64,000 bases of DNA from Paenibacillus silvestris (GCF_009882985.1 NZ_WTUZ01000022.1:533065-597064), one strand, 5' to 3'; positions 8,644 through 17,309 are shown, counted from the stretch's first letter. The notes: a model not told the origin generated them from the letters alone. Numbers and translations: made by a program.

Positions 8644-9528
8644 ATGATTCACTGTGAGAATTTGGTTAAAATCTATAAGGCCGCTGATCTTGAAGTCGTT
8701 GCTTTGCAGGGTCTTGACCTCCACGTGGAGGAAGGGGAGCTGATGGCGATTATTGGGAACAGCGGCAGCGGGAAATCGACGTTGCTGAATATGCTGGGAG
8801 GGCTGGATCGGCCCTCAGCGGGTAATCTCCGAGTGGACGGGAAGGATTTGTTGAAATTTAAGGAATCTGATCTAGTTAAGTATAAAAGGGAAACCGTCGG
8901 CTTCGTCTGGCAAAATAATGCGAGAAACCTGATTCCTTATTTGACAGCTTTGGAAAATGTGGAGCTTCCCATCCTTCTTCAGGGGCGACGCAAGCGTCAC
9001 CGCGCTTTGGATCTGTTGGAAGCTGTAGGTCTAAGCCACCGCAGAAACAATAAGCTCAATGAGCTTTCTGGCGGGGAGCAGCAGCGTGTTGCCATTGCCA
9101 TTGCGCTTGCGAATCAGCCCCGGCTCTTACTGGCAGATGAACCGACAGGGTCCGTCGATACGAAGATGGCGAATCAAATTCTTGATCTCTTTCGGGAGCT
9201 CAACCGCAGCTTTGGCTTAACGGTTGTTATTGTTACGCATGATCCGCTTCTGGCCAAGAAGGTAGACCGGGTTGTTGCGATTCGGGACGGCAAAACTTCC
9301 TCAGAGATTCTGCGGCGCAAATCTTATCAAGAGGAATTGCTTGAGCTTGAGCAAGGTATCTTGGCTGCTGAAGAAGACTCACATGTTGAGTATGCCGTCG
9401 TTGACAAGGCGGGCAGACTGCAGATTCCGGCTAATTTCCTCGATTCGATTGGAGCTGCCGGGACGAATAAGGTACGGGTTGCTATGGAGGACGGACGGAT
9501 CGTATTGCTGCCGCCTGACAAGTCATAG
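8644..9528 (+). CDS. ABC transporter ATPase with C-terminal AbrB-like extension
   Basis: A 294-residue protein starting 2 nt after the permease stop. Residues 1-225 are a complete exporter ATPase: Walker A GNSGSGKST (38-46), signature LSGGEQQR, Walker B LLLADEPTGS, H-loop VTHD. It is about 60 residues longer than usual. The tail contains VVDKAGRLQIPANFLDSIG followed by NKVRVAMEDGRIVLLPP. This resembles the SpoVT/AbrB-MazE swapped-hairpin fold, whose hallmark is a K.GR..IP....... core followed by a short strand pair. In this position it could dimerise the ATPase, bind DNA or bind another protein; none of these is shown by the sequence. It closes the operon that begins at 3991. Confidence 0.88.
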   Translation: MIHCENLVKIYKAADLEVVALQGLDLHVEEGELMAIIGNSGSGKSTLLNMLGGLDRPSAGNLRVDGKDLLKFKESDLVKYKRETVGFVWQNNARNLIPYLTALENVELPILLQGRRKRHRALDLLEAVGLSHRRNNKLNELSGGEQQRVAIAIALANQPRLLLADEPTGSVDTKMANQILDLFRELNRSFGLTVVIVTHDPLLAKKVDRVVAIRDGKTSSEILRRKSYQEELLELEQGILAAEEDSHVEYAVVDKAGRLQIPANFLDSIGAAGTNKVRVAMEDGRIVLLPPDKS

Positions 9529-9592
9529 AGCGGAAATAATTGCAGCACATTGCCTTTGAAACAAGTATAGAAAATAATGCCGATATGATATA

Positions 9593-9647
9593 TTGACTAT
9601 AGCTAGATATTTCCATTAGAATGAATACATACTAATCCAGTAGGAAT
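9593..9647 (+). promoter_or_regulatory. metY promoter with a possible CymR-type operator
   Basis: TTGACT (9593-9598) and TAGAAT (9617-9622) are separated by 18 nt. About 10 nt past the -10, AATCC-AGTA-GGAATT (9634-9647) forms an inverted repeat. GGAATT half-sites of this kind occur in operators of CymR, the cysteine-metabolism repressor of Firmicutes. No S-box (SAM riboswitch) consensus is present in the 170-nt leader region. Confidence 0.5.
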
Positions 9648-9697
9648 TATCGAGTTTAAGTCAACGAATCCATTCATCATCCAAGGAGGCATGTGCA

Positions 9698-10993
9698 ATG
9701 TCAGATTCCAAACGCCAGTACTTACCGGAAACACTAGCTATTCATGCAGGTCAAGAGGTCGATCCGACAACGAAATCAAGAGCTGTTCCGATTTATCAAA
9801 CAACGTCCTATGTTTTTAACGATACGGATCATGCAGCCAATTTATTTGCACTGAAAGAGTTCGGTAATATTTATACGCGAATTATGAATCCAACGACAGA
9901 TGTTTTTGAAAAACGGATTGCTGCATTGGAAGGTGCGCCAGCAGCTCTTGCCGTAGCATCCGGTCAAGCTGCTATTACGTTTGCGATTTTGAACATTGCT
10001 GAAGCTGGAGACGAAATTGTATCGGCTTCTTCCTTGTATGGCGGAACTTATAATTTATTTTCTAATACATTGCCTAAGCTTGGAATTAACGTTAAATTCG
10101 TTGACCCGAGCAATCCCGAGAATTTCCGCAGCGCCATTACCGATAAAACAAAAGCGGTTTACGCGGAGTCGATTGGCAATCCCAAAGGAGATATCCTCGA
10201 TATCGCAGCTGTGGCGGCTATTGCGCATGAGAACGGCATTCCATTGATTGTTGATAATACGTTCCCAAGTCCTTACCTCCTAAGACCTATCGAGCACGGT
10301 GCTGACATTGTTGTGCATTCGGCAACGAAGTTTATTGGCGGCCACGGAACGACAATTGGTGGCATCATTGTGGACAGCGGCAAGTTCGATTGGGTAGCAA
10401 GCGGCAAATTCCCAGGCCTGACGAAGCCTGATCCGAGCTATAACGGCGTTGTGTACACCGATGCGGTAGGACCAATCGCGTACATTATCAAAGCGAGAGT
10501 TCAATTGCTTCGCGATTTGGGAGCTTCACTTTCACCGAACAGCGCGTTCTTGCTCTTGCAAGGTCTGGAGACCCTGCATTTGCGTCTGGAACGTCATAGT
10601 ACGAATGCGCTGAAGGTGGCTCAGTATTTGGAGTCTCATGAGGCTGTGGAGTGGGTTAGCTACTCCGGACTAGAAAGCCATCCTTCCTATCAGCTTGCTC
10701 AGAAATACCTGCCTAAGGGTCAAGGAGCTATCTTGAGCTTCGGGATCAAAGGCGGCGTTGAAGCGGGTAAGAAGCTGATCCATTCCGTAGAGCTCTTTTC
10801 ACATTTAGCCAATGTTGGAGATTCCAAATCCCTTATTATTCATCCTGCAAGCACAACACACTCCCAATTGAGTGAGCAAGAACAAATTTCTGCAGGCGTG
10901 ACCTCTGGACTTATTCGTTTATCCGTTGGAACCGAAGCCATTGAAGATATTATCTATGATTTAGAGCAGGCGATAGCTGCAAGCCAGGCTTAA
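9698..10993 (+). CDS. metY: O-acetylhomoserine sulfhydrylase (PLP-dependent Cys/Met metabolism family)
   Basis: A 431-residue enzyme of the Cys/Met-metabolism PLP family. It joins sulfide (or methanethiol) to O-acetylhomoserine to give homocysteine (or methionine). The sequence opens with TLAIHAGQEVDPTTKSRAVP, shows YTRIMNPTTDVFEKRIAALEG, and has the PLP-binding lysine in HSATKFIGGHG. The length of about 430, longer than MetB/MetC (about 380-400), and the insertion around residues 225-265 point to MetY/Cys17-type O-acetylhomoserine sulfhydrylase. The start has AAGGAGG seven bases upstream. It stands alone between its own promoter and a terminator. Confidence 0.92.
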   Translation: MSDSKRQYLPETLAIHAGQEVDPTTKSRAVPIYQTTSYVFNDTDHAANLFALKEFGNIYTRIMNPTTDVFEKRIAALEGAPAALAVASGQAAITFAILNIAEAGDEIVSASSLYGGTYNLFSNTLPKLGINVKFVDPSNPENFRSAITDKTKAVYAESIGNPKGDILDIAAVAAIAHENGIPLIVDNTFPSPYLLRPIEHGADIVVHSATKFIGGHGTTIGGIIVDSGKFDWVASGKFPGLTKPDPSYNGVVYTDAVGPIAYIIKARVQLLRDLGASLSPNSAFLLLQGLETLHLRLERHSTNALKVAQYLESHEAVEWVSYSGLESHPSYQLAQKYLPKGQGAILSFGIKGGVEAGKKLIHSVELFSHLANVGDSKSLIIHPASTTHSQLSEQEQISAGVTSGLIRLSVGTEAIEDIIYDLEQAIAASQA

Positions 10994-11051
10994 GCAATTT
11001 CTGGAAATAGAATAAACTTGTAACAACGATTCGTTATGCATAAAATATGAG

Positions 11052-11094
11052 AAGGCTGCGATTTAGGCGCAAAACCTAGATGGCAGTCTTTTTA
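11052..11094 (+). terminator. Terminator after metY
   Basis: AAGGCTGCGATTTAGG pairs with CCTAGATGGCAGTCTT (two mismatches or wobbles), followed by a T run. Confidence 0.85.
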
Positions 11095-11186
11095 CGTTGA
11101 AATGCGACTTCATGCAACTTTTACTAGGGATGAGAAGTCTATTTCATATGTAAGTTTTTTAACTTCAAGGAGGCATTTATTTCAAC

Positions 11187-12032
11187 ATGAACAAAAAGAC
11201 AAAATACGCGCTCGCCCTACTCATGGCGTTATCCATACTAGCGGGCTGCAGCAGCAAAGAGGAAGCTACACCAAGCACGAGCCCAGCTGTCAGCACGGCG
11301 GCAACGGCTACGCCTAATACGACGACTTCCACACCAACGACAACAGCGACAGCTTCGCCGCAAGCAAGCTCCAAGCCTGTCCAAAGTCCTTCAGCTTCCC
11401 CGAAGGCATCCAGTACGCCTTCCAAAAGTGATGGACTTCAAGTCATTGCCAAGCCAGAAAGTGTGACGGTGCTGGTGAACAAACAATTCTCACTTCCTTC
11501 GAGCTATGAGCCGACGGATTTGGTCTATCCGGATATTCCGTTTACATTCGCAGAGAAGAACGAAAAACGCAAAATGCGCACCGTCGCGGCGGAAGCAATT
11601 GAAAAGCTGGTCGCTGGCGCGAAAAAGGATGGCATCAACCTAGCTGGTGTTTCGGCCTATCGCTCCTATGCCACGCAGAAGGCGCTATTCCAACGTTACG
11701 TTCTGAAGGATGGTGAGGAAAAAGCGAAAACGTACAGCGCTGTGCCAGGAACAAGCGAGCATGAAACTGGACTTGCTATCGATGTATCGGGCAGTGACGG
11801 GAAATGTGCCGCCGAGGATTGCTTTGGAGGGACCAAAGAAGCGAACTGGCTGGAGAAGCATGCCCAGGAGTACGGATTTATTATCCGCTACCCCAAAGGA
11901 AAAGAGAAAATTACGGGGTACCAATACGAGCCATGGCACATTCGTTATGTAGGTGCGGATACGGCTAAGGATATGGTAGCCAAAAAGGTGACGATGGAAG
12001 AGTACTACAATGCGGTGCCTGTAAGTAAATAA
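11187..12032 (+). CDS. D-alanyl-D-alanine carboxypeptidase, VanY/M15B family, lipoprotein
   Basis: A 281-residue lipoprotein. The signal peptide ends in the lipobox LAGC (residues about 18-21). It is followed by about 60 residues of Ser/Thr/Ala/Pro linker that would span the cell wall, then an M15B peptidase domain. The zinc and catalytic motifs are visible: SAYRSYATQ, GTSEHETGLAIDVSG (the SxHxxGxAxD motif) and the final EPWHIRYVG (ExxWH). It would trim the terminal D-Ala from peptidoglycan stem peptides outside the membrane. AAGGAGG lies 12-13 nt before the ATG. No resistance genes accompany it, so a housekeeping wall-remodelling role is more likely than glycopeptide resistance. Confidence 0.9.
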   Translation: MNKKTKYALALLMALSILAGCSSKEEATPSTSPAVSTAATATPNTTTSTPTTTATASPQASSKPVQSPSASPKASSTPSKSDGLQVIAKPESVTVLVNKQFSLPSSYEPTDLVYPDIPFTFAEKNEKRKMRTVAAEAIEKLVAGAKKDGINLAGVSAYRSYATQKALFQRYVLKDGEEKAKTYSAVPGTSEHETGLAIDVSGSDGKCAAEDCFGGTKEANWLEKHAQEYGFIIRYPKGKEKITGYQYEPWHIRYVGADTAKDMVAKKVTMEEYYNAVPVSK

Positions 12033-12134
12033 TGTGATGTCGTTATTTTGCACCCTCATCTGTCGCTAATTCGAAATTTATCAAGCTGCCCAGGCATGTT
12101 AAAATGAAACCAAGTCACTTATTTGGAGGTTAAC

Positions 12135-13148
12135 ATGATTAAAGTAGCAATGTTAAGTTTTTGGCACGTGCATGCAAGAGACTATGCAAAACAGGTTAAC
12201 GAGCACAAAGATACCGAAATTGTAGCGGTGTGGGATGAAATTCCTGAGCGCGGACAAGCAGAAGCGTCACAGCGTGGTGTTGCCTTTTATTCGGATCTTG
12301 CTGAGTTACTGGCAAATAAGGATATTGACGGCGTCGTTGTTGACACACCGACGAATATGCACCGTGATGTTATGATTGCTGCTGCCAAAGCAGGTAAACA
12401 TATTTTTACGGAGAAAGTTATTGCTCCAACGTTACATGAAGTGAATGAGATTCTAGATGCGGTTAATGAAGCTGGTGTTACTTTGACTGTTTCATTGCCG
12501 CGTTTGAATCCAACGTATACATTAGCTGTACAAGAAATTATCGCGAAAGAGCTGCTAGGAACGATTACGCTCGTGCGCACTCGTTTATCCCACAATGGCG
12601 GTATTTCTACAGAAGCGAATCCTAAAGGCTGGTTGCCTGAGCATTTCTACAATGCTGAACAATGTGGCGGCGGTGCGTTAATCGATCTTGGTTGTCATCC
12701 GATGTATCTGACTCGTCTATTCCTGGGTCTGCCTGAGTCTGTAAGCGCTTCTTATGGGCATGTAACGGGCAGAGAAGTTGAAGACAATGCCGTAGCTACC
12801 CTTCAGTATGCGAATGGCGCTCTGGGCATCGTCGAGGCTGGTTTTGTGAACGCTCATTCACCATTTGTGATTGAAGTTCATGGTACTGAAGGCAGCGTGT
12901 TGTACTCCGATCATGACGGAAGAATTCTGCTCCGTACGAGAAAACTTGCTGATGCTGGCTGGACTGCTTACGAGAACGGTCCAAAAGAGAAAGTATCTGC
13001 CTTTGATCAATGGGTAGACCACATTCAAAACGGAACAAAAGCTACTGAAAATATTCAGTTAGCTGTAGACTTAACGAAATTGATGGAGGCTTCCAACCGC
13101 TCCGCTAAGTCCAAACAACAAGTACGTATTGATTCCCTGGCTCAGTAA
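12135..13148 (+). CDS. Gfo/Idh/MocA family NAD(P)-dependent oxidoreductase
   Basis: A 337-residue dehydrogenase-like protein. The N-terminal Rossmann domain begins IKVAMLSFWHVHARDYA and contains the family's EK motif as AGKHIFTEKVIAP. The C-terminal alpha/beta domain includes GGGALIDLGCHPMYLTRLFLG, the usual GG...D.G.H substrate-binding segment. Such enzymes oxidise or epimerise sugars, inositols or related polyols. The substrate is not predictable here. ATG 12135 is preceded by GGAGGT. The AraC regulator that follows after 37 nt is probably co-transcribed and may control this gene in response to the sugar. Confidence 0.9.
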   Translation: MIKVAMLSFWHVHARDYAKQVNEHKDTEIVAVWDEIPERGQAEASQRGVAFYSDLAELLANKDIDGVVVDTPTNMHRDVMIAAAKAGKHIFTEKVIAPTLHEVNEILDAVNEAGVTLTVSLPRLNPTYTLAVQEIIAKELLGTITLVRTRLSHNGGISTEANPKGWLPEHFYNAEQCGGGALIDLGCHPMYLTRLFLGLPESVSASYGHVTGREVEDNAVATLQYANGALGIVEAGFVNAHSPFVIEVHGTEGSVLYSDHDGRILLRTRKLADAGWTAYENGPKEKVSAFDQWVDHIQNGTKATENIQLAVDLTKLMEASNRSAKSKQQVRIDSLAQ

Positions 13149-13185
13149 TAGCAACTGAGTTGTGCAGGATGGAAGGAGGTTCAGC

Positions 13186-14130
13186 ATGAGTCAACCCTTT
13201 TACTTCGAACCGATGCTTGAAAATCCAATGGCACTAGATCGGCTGGACCTGCGGTTTCGGTGGGGTTCTTATGGAATCCGGGTGCTTCGCTGTCATCTAA
13301 CCTCCTTTCCGCCTGGCACGGTGATCGATTTCCATCATCATTCCGAATTCGAGTTTCATTACATCCCTAGCGGCAAAGGCCGAGTCATTTTGGATGGGAT
13401 CACCCATCCTTTGCAAGAAGGGATGCTGTATGTGACAGCGCCAGGCGTCTCGCACCGCCAAGAGGCGGATGAACACGATAAGATGGATGAGTTGTGTTTG
13501 CATGTTGACTTTGTAAGGCTGGATGAGGCTCCGCTGGGTGGAGACCCTGAGTCGCAGGCGTGGGGAGAAGCATGGGAGATAGCGGAGGCAGATGCTTGCA
13601 TCAAGCAGCTAAGCGAGCTTCCACACATCCCTGCCTTTGACCGGCAGGAAGCGATGAAATGCTTTCTGGTCGCCTTTGGAGCTTGGCGGGACAACCAGCT
13701 TGGACAATATACGATCATCAAACAATCGATTATCCAGATGCTGCTCAGAACGATCGGCGCTTACAAAGCGGATCATCAAGGTCTTGATTTGCCAGCACGC
13801 GATATGAAAAGCTACCGCTACCAGCTTGCCGTCCAGTTCATCGAGGACAACTTCCGGCGTCCTCTGACGCTTGAGGGCGTTGCTGAGCGGCTGCAGATCT
13901 CCTCGCGACAGCTTCAGCGCATCTTCAAGGAGCAAGCGAACATATCCTTCAGTGAATATTTGGAGCAGGTCCGCTTGAAACATGTGTGCACAGAGCTGCT
14001 GCAAACGACGATGACCTTGGAGAAAATCGCCGAGAAAAGCGGCTTTGCTTCCAGTAATTATTTGCATTATGTGTTCAAAAAAGCCCACGGCGTCACGCCA
14101 AACCGGTATCGTGAACGCCTGCATGGATAA
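13186..14130 (+). CDS. AraC family transcriptional regulator with N-terminal cupin domain
   Basis: A 314-residue regulator. The N-terminal half is an AraC-type cupin (FPPGTVIDFHHHSEFEFHY..SGKG, then GMLYVTAPGVSH). The C-terminal 100 residues carry two helix-turn-helix motifs (LTLEGVAERLQISSRQLQRI and LEKIAEKSGFASSNYLHYVF) ending in the typical GVTPNRYRERLHG. ATG 13186 is chosen because GGAGG sits five to nine bases upstream; an upstream in-frame start at 13162 lacks such a site. It follows the Gfo/Idh/MocA dehydrogenase with a 37-nt gap, so the pair likely forms a sugar-catabolism unit. Confidence 0.9.
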   Translation: MSQPFYFEPMLENPMALDRLDLRFRWGSYGIRVLRCHLTSFPPGTVIDFHHHSEFEFHYIPSGKGRVILDGITHPLQEGMLYVTAPGVSHRQEADEHDKMDELCLHVDFVRLDEAPLGGDPESQAWGEAWEIAEADACIKQLSELPHIPAFDRQEAMKCFLVAFGAWRDNQLGQYTIIKQSIIQMLLRTIGAYKADHQGLDLPARDMKSYRYQLAVQFIEDNFRRPLTLEGVAERLQISSRQLQRIFKEQANISFSEYLEQVRLKHVCTELLQTTMTLEKIAEKSGFASSNYLHYVFKKAHGVTPNRYRERLHG

Positions 14131-14131
14131 G

Positions 14132-14195
14132 AAAAAGGCTGTTCTCGCCGCTATCGTAGTCAATCAACTACGATACGGTGGTAACAGCCTTTTTT
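14132..14195. terminator. Bidirectional terminator between the AraC gene and mtnA
   Basis: AAAAAGGCTGTT and AACAGCCTTTTT flank an inner ATCGTAGT/ACTACGAT stem. T runs occur on both strands, so the hairpin can end transcription from both convergent operons. Confidence 0.9.
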
Positions 14196-14241
14196 AGTTG
14201 CGACGGGCATGCGATAGATGGCACACTGCTGCTGGGATAGA

Positions 14242-14312
14242 TGGAAAAACTACCGCTAATTGGAGTTGCGTTGGTCCAGGGAAGGCAATAGATGGAGAAA
14301 CTCCATCTAAAT
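14242..14312. repeat. 51-nt-period intergenic repeat, locus IV (family B)
   Basis: Two related units, TGGAAAAACTACCGCTAATT at 14242 and TGGAGAAACTCCATCTAAAT at 14293, are exactly 51 nt apart in the gap between the convergent AraC and mtnA genes. An inverted TTGGTCC/GGACCAA pair flanks the second unit. The unit resembles those at 47947-48132 and, more loosely, the GGAACTA units of loci I-III. Confidence 0.6.
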
Positions 14313-14350
14313 CGCCGCCACCGGACCAAAGTCCCTGGATTTGCATTGCA

Positions 14351-15427
14351 TTATTCAAAAAGCTTACGCAAGTTCTCCGCATACGGAGCACGAACGATGC
14401 CTTTTTCCGTAATAATCGCCGTTACATACTCGCTCGGTGTGACATCGAAGGCAGGGTTATACACTTTTACGCCTTTCGGTGCCGTACGTTTGCCGAAGCC
14501 TTGCGTGATTTCATCCTCATGGCGCTCCTCAATCGGAATGTCCCCGCCTGTAGGTGTGTTCAAATCGATCGTGGAGATCGGGCTCGCCACGTAGAACGGA
14601 ATCCCGTGCGCTTTGGCGAGAACAGCCACGCTGTACGTGCCGATCTTGTTGGCGACGTCACCGTTAGCGGCAACGCGGTCGGTTCCGACGATGACCGCCT
14701 GGATCCAGCCCTTGGACATGACCGCACCGGCCATGTTGTCACAGATCAGCGTCACATCGACGCCGGCCTGCTGCAGTTCAAAGGCTGTAAGCCGCGCGCC
14801 TTGCAGCACGGGTCTAGTCTCATCCGCGAACACTTTCAGGTTCACGCCTTTTTCCTTAGCCAAGTAGAACGGCGCTAGCGCCGTGCCGTACTTGGCTGTC
14901 GCAAGACCACCGGCGTTGCAGTGCGTCAGCACGCCGAAGCCATCTTCGAACAGCGTCAGCGCGTGCTCGCCGATCTGGCGGTTCGTCTCCTCGTCCTCCG
15001 CTTGAATCTTCTGCGCTTCGTCCAGGAGCGCTGCTTTGAACGCGTCTTGGCTAACGCCCGCCGCTGCCAAAGTGCCTGCCTGCGCTCTCATCCGGTCGAG
15101 TGCCCAGAACAAGTTCACCGCTGTCGGACGGGATGTCGCCAGGTAGTCGGCTTGCTTCTGGACTTCGGCCAGAAGCCCATCCACTGCGGCATCCACGTTG
15201 CGGATACCTAGATATACACCATACGCGGCGGCGATTCCGATAGCCGGTGCGCCGCGAACTTTCAAGTGACGAATCGCTTCCCACACCTCAATTGGTGTTT
15301 CCAGCGGCAAATAAACGATCTCTTCTGGCAGCAAACGTTGATCTAATAGATCAAGCTGCTGACCATTCCAACGCAAGGATTGCAATGCACCTTGCTCCTC
15401 TAAACTTTCTAAGTGCTTGTTAGTCAT
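14351..15427 (-). CDS. mtnA: S-methyl-5-thioribose-1-phosphate isomerase
   Basis: A 358-residue aldose-ketose isomerase of the eIF-2B/MtnA family. It converts methylthioribose-1-phosphate to methylthioribulose-1-phosphate in methionine salvage. Visible family segments are LRWNGQQLDLLDQRLLPEE, the RGAPAIGIAAAYG motif, THCNAGGLAT with the catalytic cysteine, and a catalytic aspartate in IVGTDRVAANGDVANKIGT. The start codon overlaps the mtnK stop (ATGA), so both are translated from one message. A stretch of about 700 nt inside the gene (roughly 14560-15260) is noticeably richer in G and C than the flanks. The other methionine-salvage genes (mtnW, X, B, D) are not in this window. Confidence 0.96.
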   Translation of the reverse strand: MTNKHLESLEEQGALQSLRWNGQQLDLLDQRLLPEEIVYLPLETPIEVWEAIRHLKVRGAPAIGIAAAYGVYLGIRNVDAAVDGLLAEVQKQADYLATSRPTAVNLFWALDRMRAQAGTLAAAGVSQDAFKAALLDEAQKIQAEDEETNRQIGEHALTLFEDGFGVLTHCNAGGLATAKYGTALAPFYLAKEKGVNLKVFADETRPVLQGARLTAFELQQAGVDVTLICDNMAGAVMSKGWIQAVIVGTDRVAANGDVANKIGTYSVAVLAKAHGIPFYVASPISTIDLNTPTGGDIPIEERHEDEITQGFGKRTAPKGVKVYNPAFDVTPSEYVTAIITEKGIVRAPYAENLRKLFE

Positions 15428-16650
15428 AGAACAAATCCTCTTTCTACTGCTGATTCTTTGGTGACGATGGCAATTAGCTCATCGATTGAAGCCACTTGAC
15501 GGTTAGCGCGAATAAAGCTGGTGCCGATCGCTAACGCCAAACGCTGAGCGCGCTCTCTAGCAGCGCTATCTTCAATTTTATCAATATCTGCGACATGAGC
15601 AAGTCCTACGATACGGCGCACCATTTTGGCACCTGTGAAGCCAGCTGTATCCTGAAGCAGGTTTTTAATGAAATAGTCTTGGTAGCCAGGCGCTTGGAAA
15701 ACACGATCTACACCATGCTCATTCCACAACGCGCGGAAATTGGCTTCAAAATGCGTCCATACGTCTTTCACCGTTTGTAATAAATAAGCGCGGTAGGCCT
15801 TGCGGCTTTCAAGATCCTTGCTCCAGCCTTCTTGTCCTGCAAAGTTTAGAATCAAATTCGCAAGCACAGCTCCGATATCGAAGCCCATTGGTCCGTAATA
15901 AGCGAATTCCGGATCGATGACTTTTGTGGAATCAGGCTTGATGAAAATACTTCCCGTATGCAAATCACCATGAAGCAGTGCTTGCGCGCTCGTCAAGAAT
16001 TTCTGGCGAAGAATCGCGACTTCGAAGTGAAGCTCGCTGTCCGACCAGAGCTGCTCTGCCGCATCGCGGATATGATCTTCAATGCTATTCGTTTCCGCAT
16101 CGCGGTACGGATCATCGAAAATCAAATCCTCCGTAATTTTGCAAAGCTCAGGATTGATGAAGCGGCCTTGTTGGATTTTCTTATCCTGTTGATTTTTGCC
16201 TAAATCCGAAGTGAAAAACAACGTATTTGCCATAAAACGGCCGATATGCTCAGCAAACAGCGGGTATTCGTTCCGTTCAATTAACCCTCTGCGCATAATG
16301 ATGTGATCGCTCAGATCCTCCATGACCGTCAGCGCGAGATCAGCGTCATAAGCATAAACATGCGGTACAAGATCCGGTACTAGACCTTCTTCAATAATAA
16401 GCGCTTCACTCTCAATACGTGCCCGATCAAGCGTCAATGGCCAGGATTCCCCGACAACCTTGGCGTAGGGAAGAGCTTGTTTCAAAATAATACTTTTTCC
16501 TGAAGCTTTTTCCGTTATGCGAAAAACGAGATTTAAGTTGCCGTCGCCGATTTCGTGGCTGGTCAGTTCCGATCCTGATTGGAACAAATTCGGGATTTGA
16601 CGAGCGTATTCGATCGCTTGAGCTTCACTTAAAGGATGATATGCAGACAT
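15424..16650 (-). CDS. mtnK: S-methyl-5-thioribose kinase
   Basis: A 408-residue kinase of the aminoglycoside-phosphotransferase fold. It phosphorylates methylthioribose with ATP to feed MtnA. Diagnostic pieces are SHEIGDGNLNLVFRI in the nucleotide loop, IILKQALPYAKVVGESWPLT with the ATP-binding lysine, the catalytic LLHGDLHTGSIF (HxD) and the metal-binding VIDPEFAYYGPMGFDIGAV (DPE/D). The minus-strand ATG is preceded by GGAGG. It is the first gene of an mtnK-mtnA operon. No S-box riboswitch consensus is seen in its 200-nt leader, unlike the B. subtilis operon. Confidence 0.96.
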   Translation of the reverse strand: MSAYHPLSEAQAIEYARQIPNLFQSGSELTSHEIGDGNLNLVFRITEKASGKSIILKQALPYAKVVGESWPLTLDRARIESEALIIEEGLVPDLVPHVYAYDADLALTVMEDLSDHIIMRRGLIERNEYPLFAEHIGRFMANTLFFTSDLGKNQQDKKIQQGRFINPELCKITEDLIFDDPYRDAETNSIEDHIRDAAEQLWSDSELHFEVAILRQKFLTSAQALLHGDLHTGSIFIKPDSTKVIDPEFAYYGPMGFDIGAVLANLILNFAGQEGWSKDLESRKAYRAYLLQTVKDVWTHFEANFRALWNEHGVDRVFQAPGYQDYFIKNLLQDTAGFTGAKMVRRIVGLAHVADIDKIEDSAARERAQRLALAIGTSFIRANRQVASIDELIAIVTKESAVERGFVL

Positions 16651-16850
16651 GGCTTGCCTCCTAATGAATCATTGAAATTAATTCCAACTAGTTTACTGTG
16701 TATTAATCGTCTTTCCCTAGTATAAGGCAAAAAGGGGCCGCTTGAAATACTCTCTGCGGAATTGTTGCACAAATTACATAAAATCAGCACAAAGAACGCA
16801 AAGTAACGTGTACATGCTGCACCGACAACTACAACTAGGAGGCACTTATC
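16651..16850. other. Divergent promoter region between mtnK and dps
   Basis: A 200-nt gap separates the divergent mtnK and dps starts. For mtnK, a minus-strand TATACT (16724-16719) has a weak TTTCAA about 17 nt upstream of it. For dps no confident -35/-10 pair or PerR-type box could be picked out. Nothing else was recognised. Confidence 0.3.
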
Positions 16851-17309
16851 ATGGTAACAACGACATTAACATCAGCTCAATCCATTCAAACTGTTCTCAA
16901 TAAGCAAATTGCGAACTGGGGCTTGCTTTTTGTTAAGCTTCATAACTTCCATTGGTATGTAAAAGGAAGCCAATTTTTCACGCTGCATATCAAATTCGAG
17001 GAATTGTACAATGAAGCCGCGCTGCACATAGATAATCTTGCTGAACGTCTGCTTTCGATTGGTGGTCAACCAGCGGCAACAATGAAAGCATATATTGAGT
17101 TGTCCTCACTAAAAGAGGCGCAAGGAACCGAGACCGCAACCAAAATGGTTGAAGCCGTCATCGAAGATTTTACAATCCTCACCCAAGAATTAAAGGCAGG
17201 TATGCAAGCCTGCGAAGAGGTGCAAGATGAAACAACTTCGGACATGCTGCTGGCCATACAGACTTCACTGGAGAAACACCGCTGGATGCTGCAATCTTTC
17301 CTAGGATAG
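16851..17309 (+). CDS. dps: Dps family ferritin-like DNA-protection protein
   Basis: A 152-residue ferritin-like protein. The inter-subunit ferroxidase site is recognisable: KLHNFHWYVKGSQFFTLHIKFEELYNEAA supplies the H..W......H..FE..Y pattern, followed by HIDNLAERLLSIGG. Dps dodecamers oxidise Fe(II) with hydrogen peroxide, store iron and shield DNA in starvation or oxidative stress. The length matches the family. The start has AGGAGG eight to nine bases upstream. The iron-related suf operon lies about 1.1 kb downstream but is separated by a terminator. Confidence 0.95.
   Translation: MVTTTLTSAQSIQTVLNKQIANWGLLFVKLHNFHWYVKGSQFFTLHIKFEELYNEAALHIDNLAERLLSIGGQPAATMKAYIELSSLKEAQGTETATKMVEAVIEDFTILTQELKAGMQACEEVQDETTSDMLLAIQTSLEKHRWMLQSFLG

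Noticed and set aside
9529..9697. Possible SAM (S-box) riboswitch before metY
   Set aside because: The conserved S-box core segments and an anti-terminator/terminator pair were not found; only a promoter and an inverted repeat are visible.
14198..14878. Long plus-strand ORF (226 codons) opposite mtnA
   Set aside because: It lies on the strand opposite a well-supported enzyme gene, has no ribosome site and encodes no recognisable domain; it is a by-product of the GC-rich block.
16651..16850. Possible S-box riboswitch before mtnK
   Set aside because: The B. subtilis mtnKA leader has one, but this 200-nt region lacks the conserved core and a terminator.
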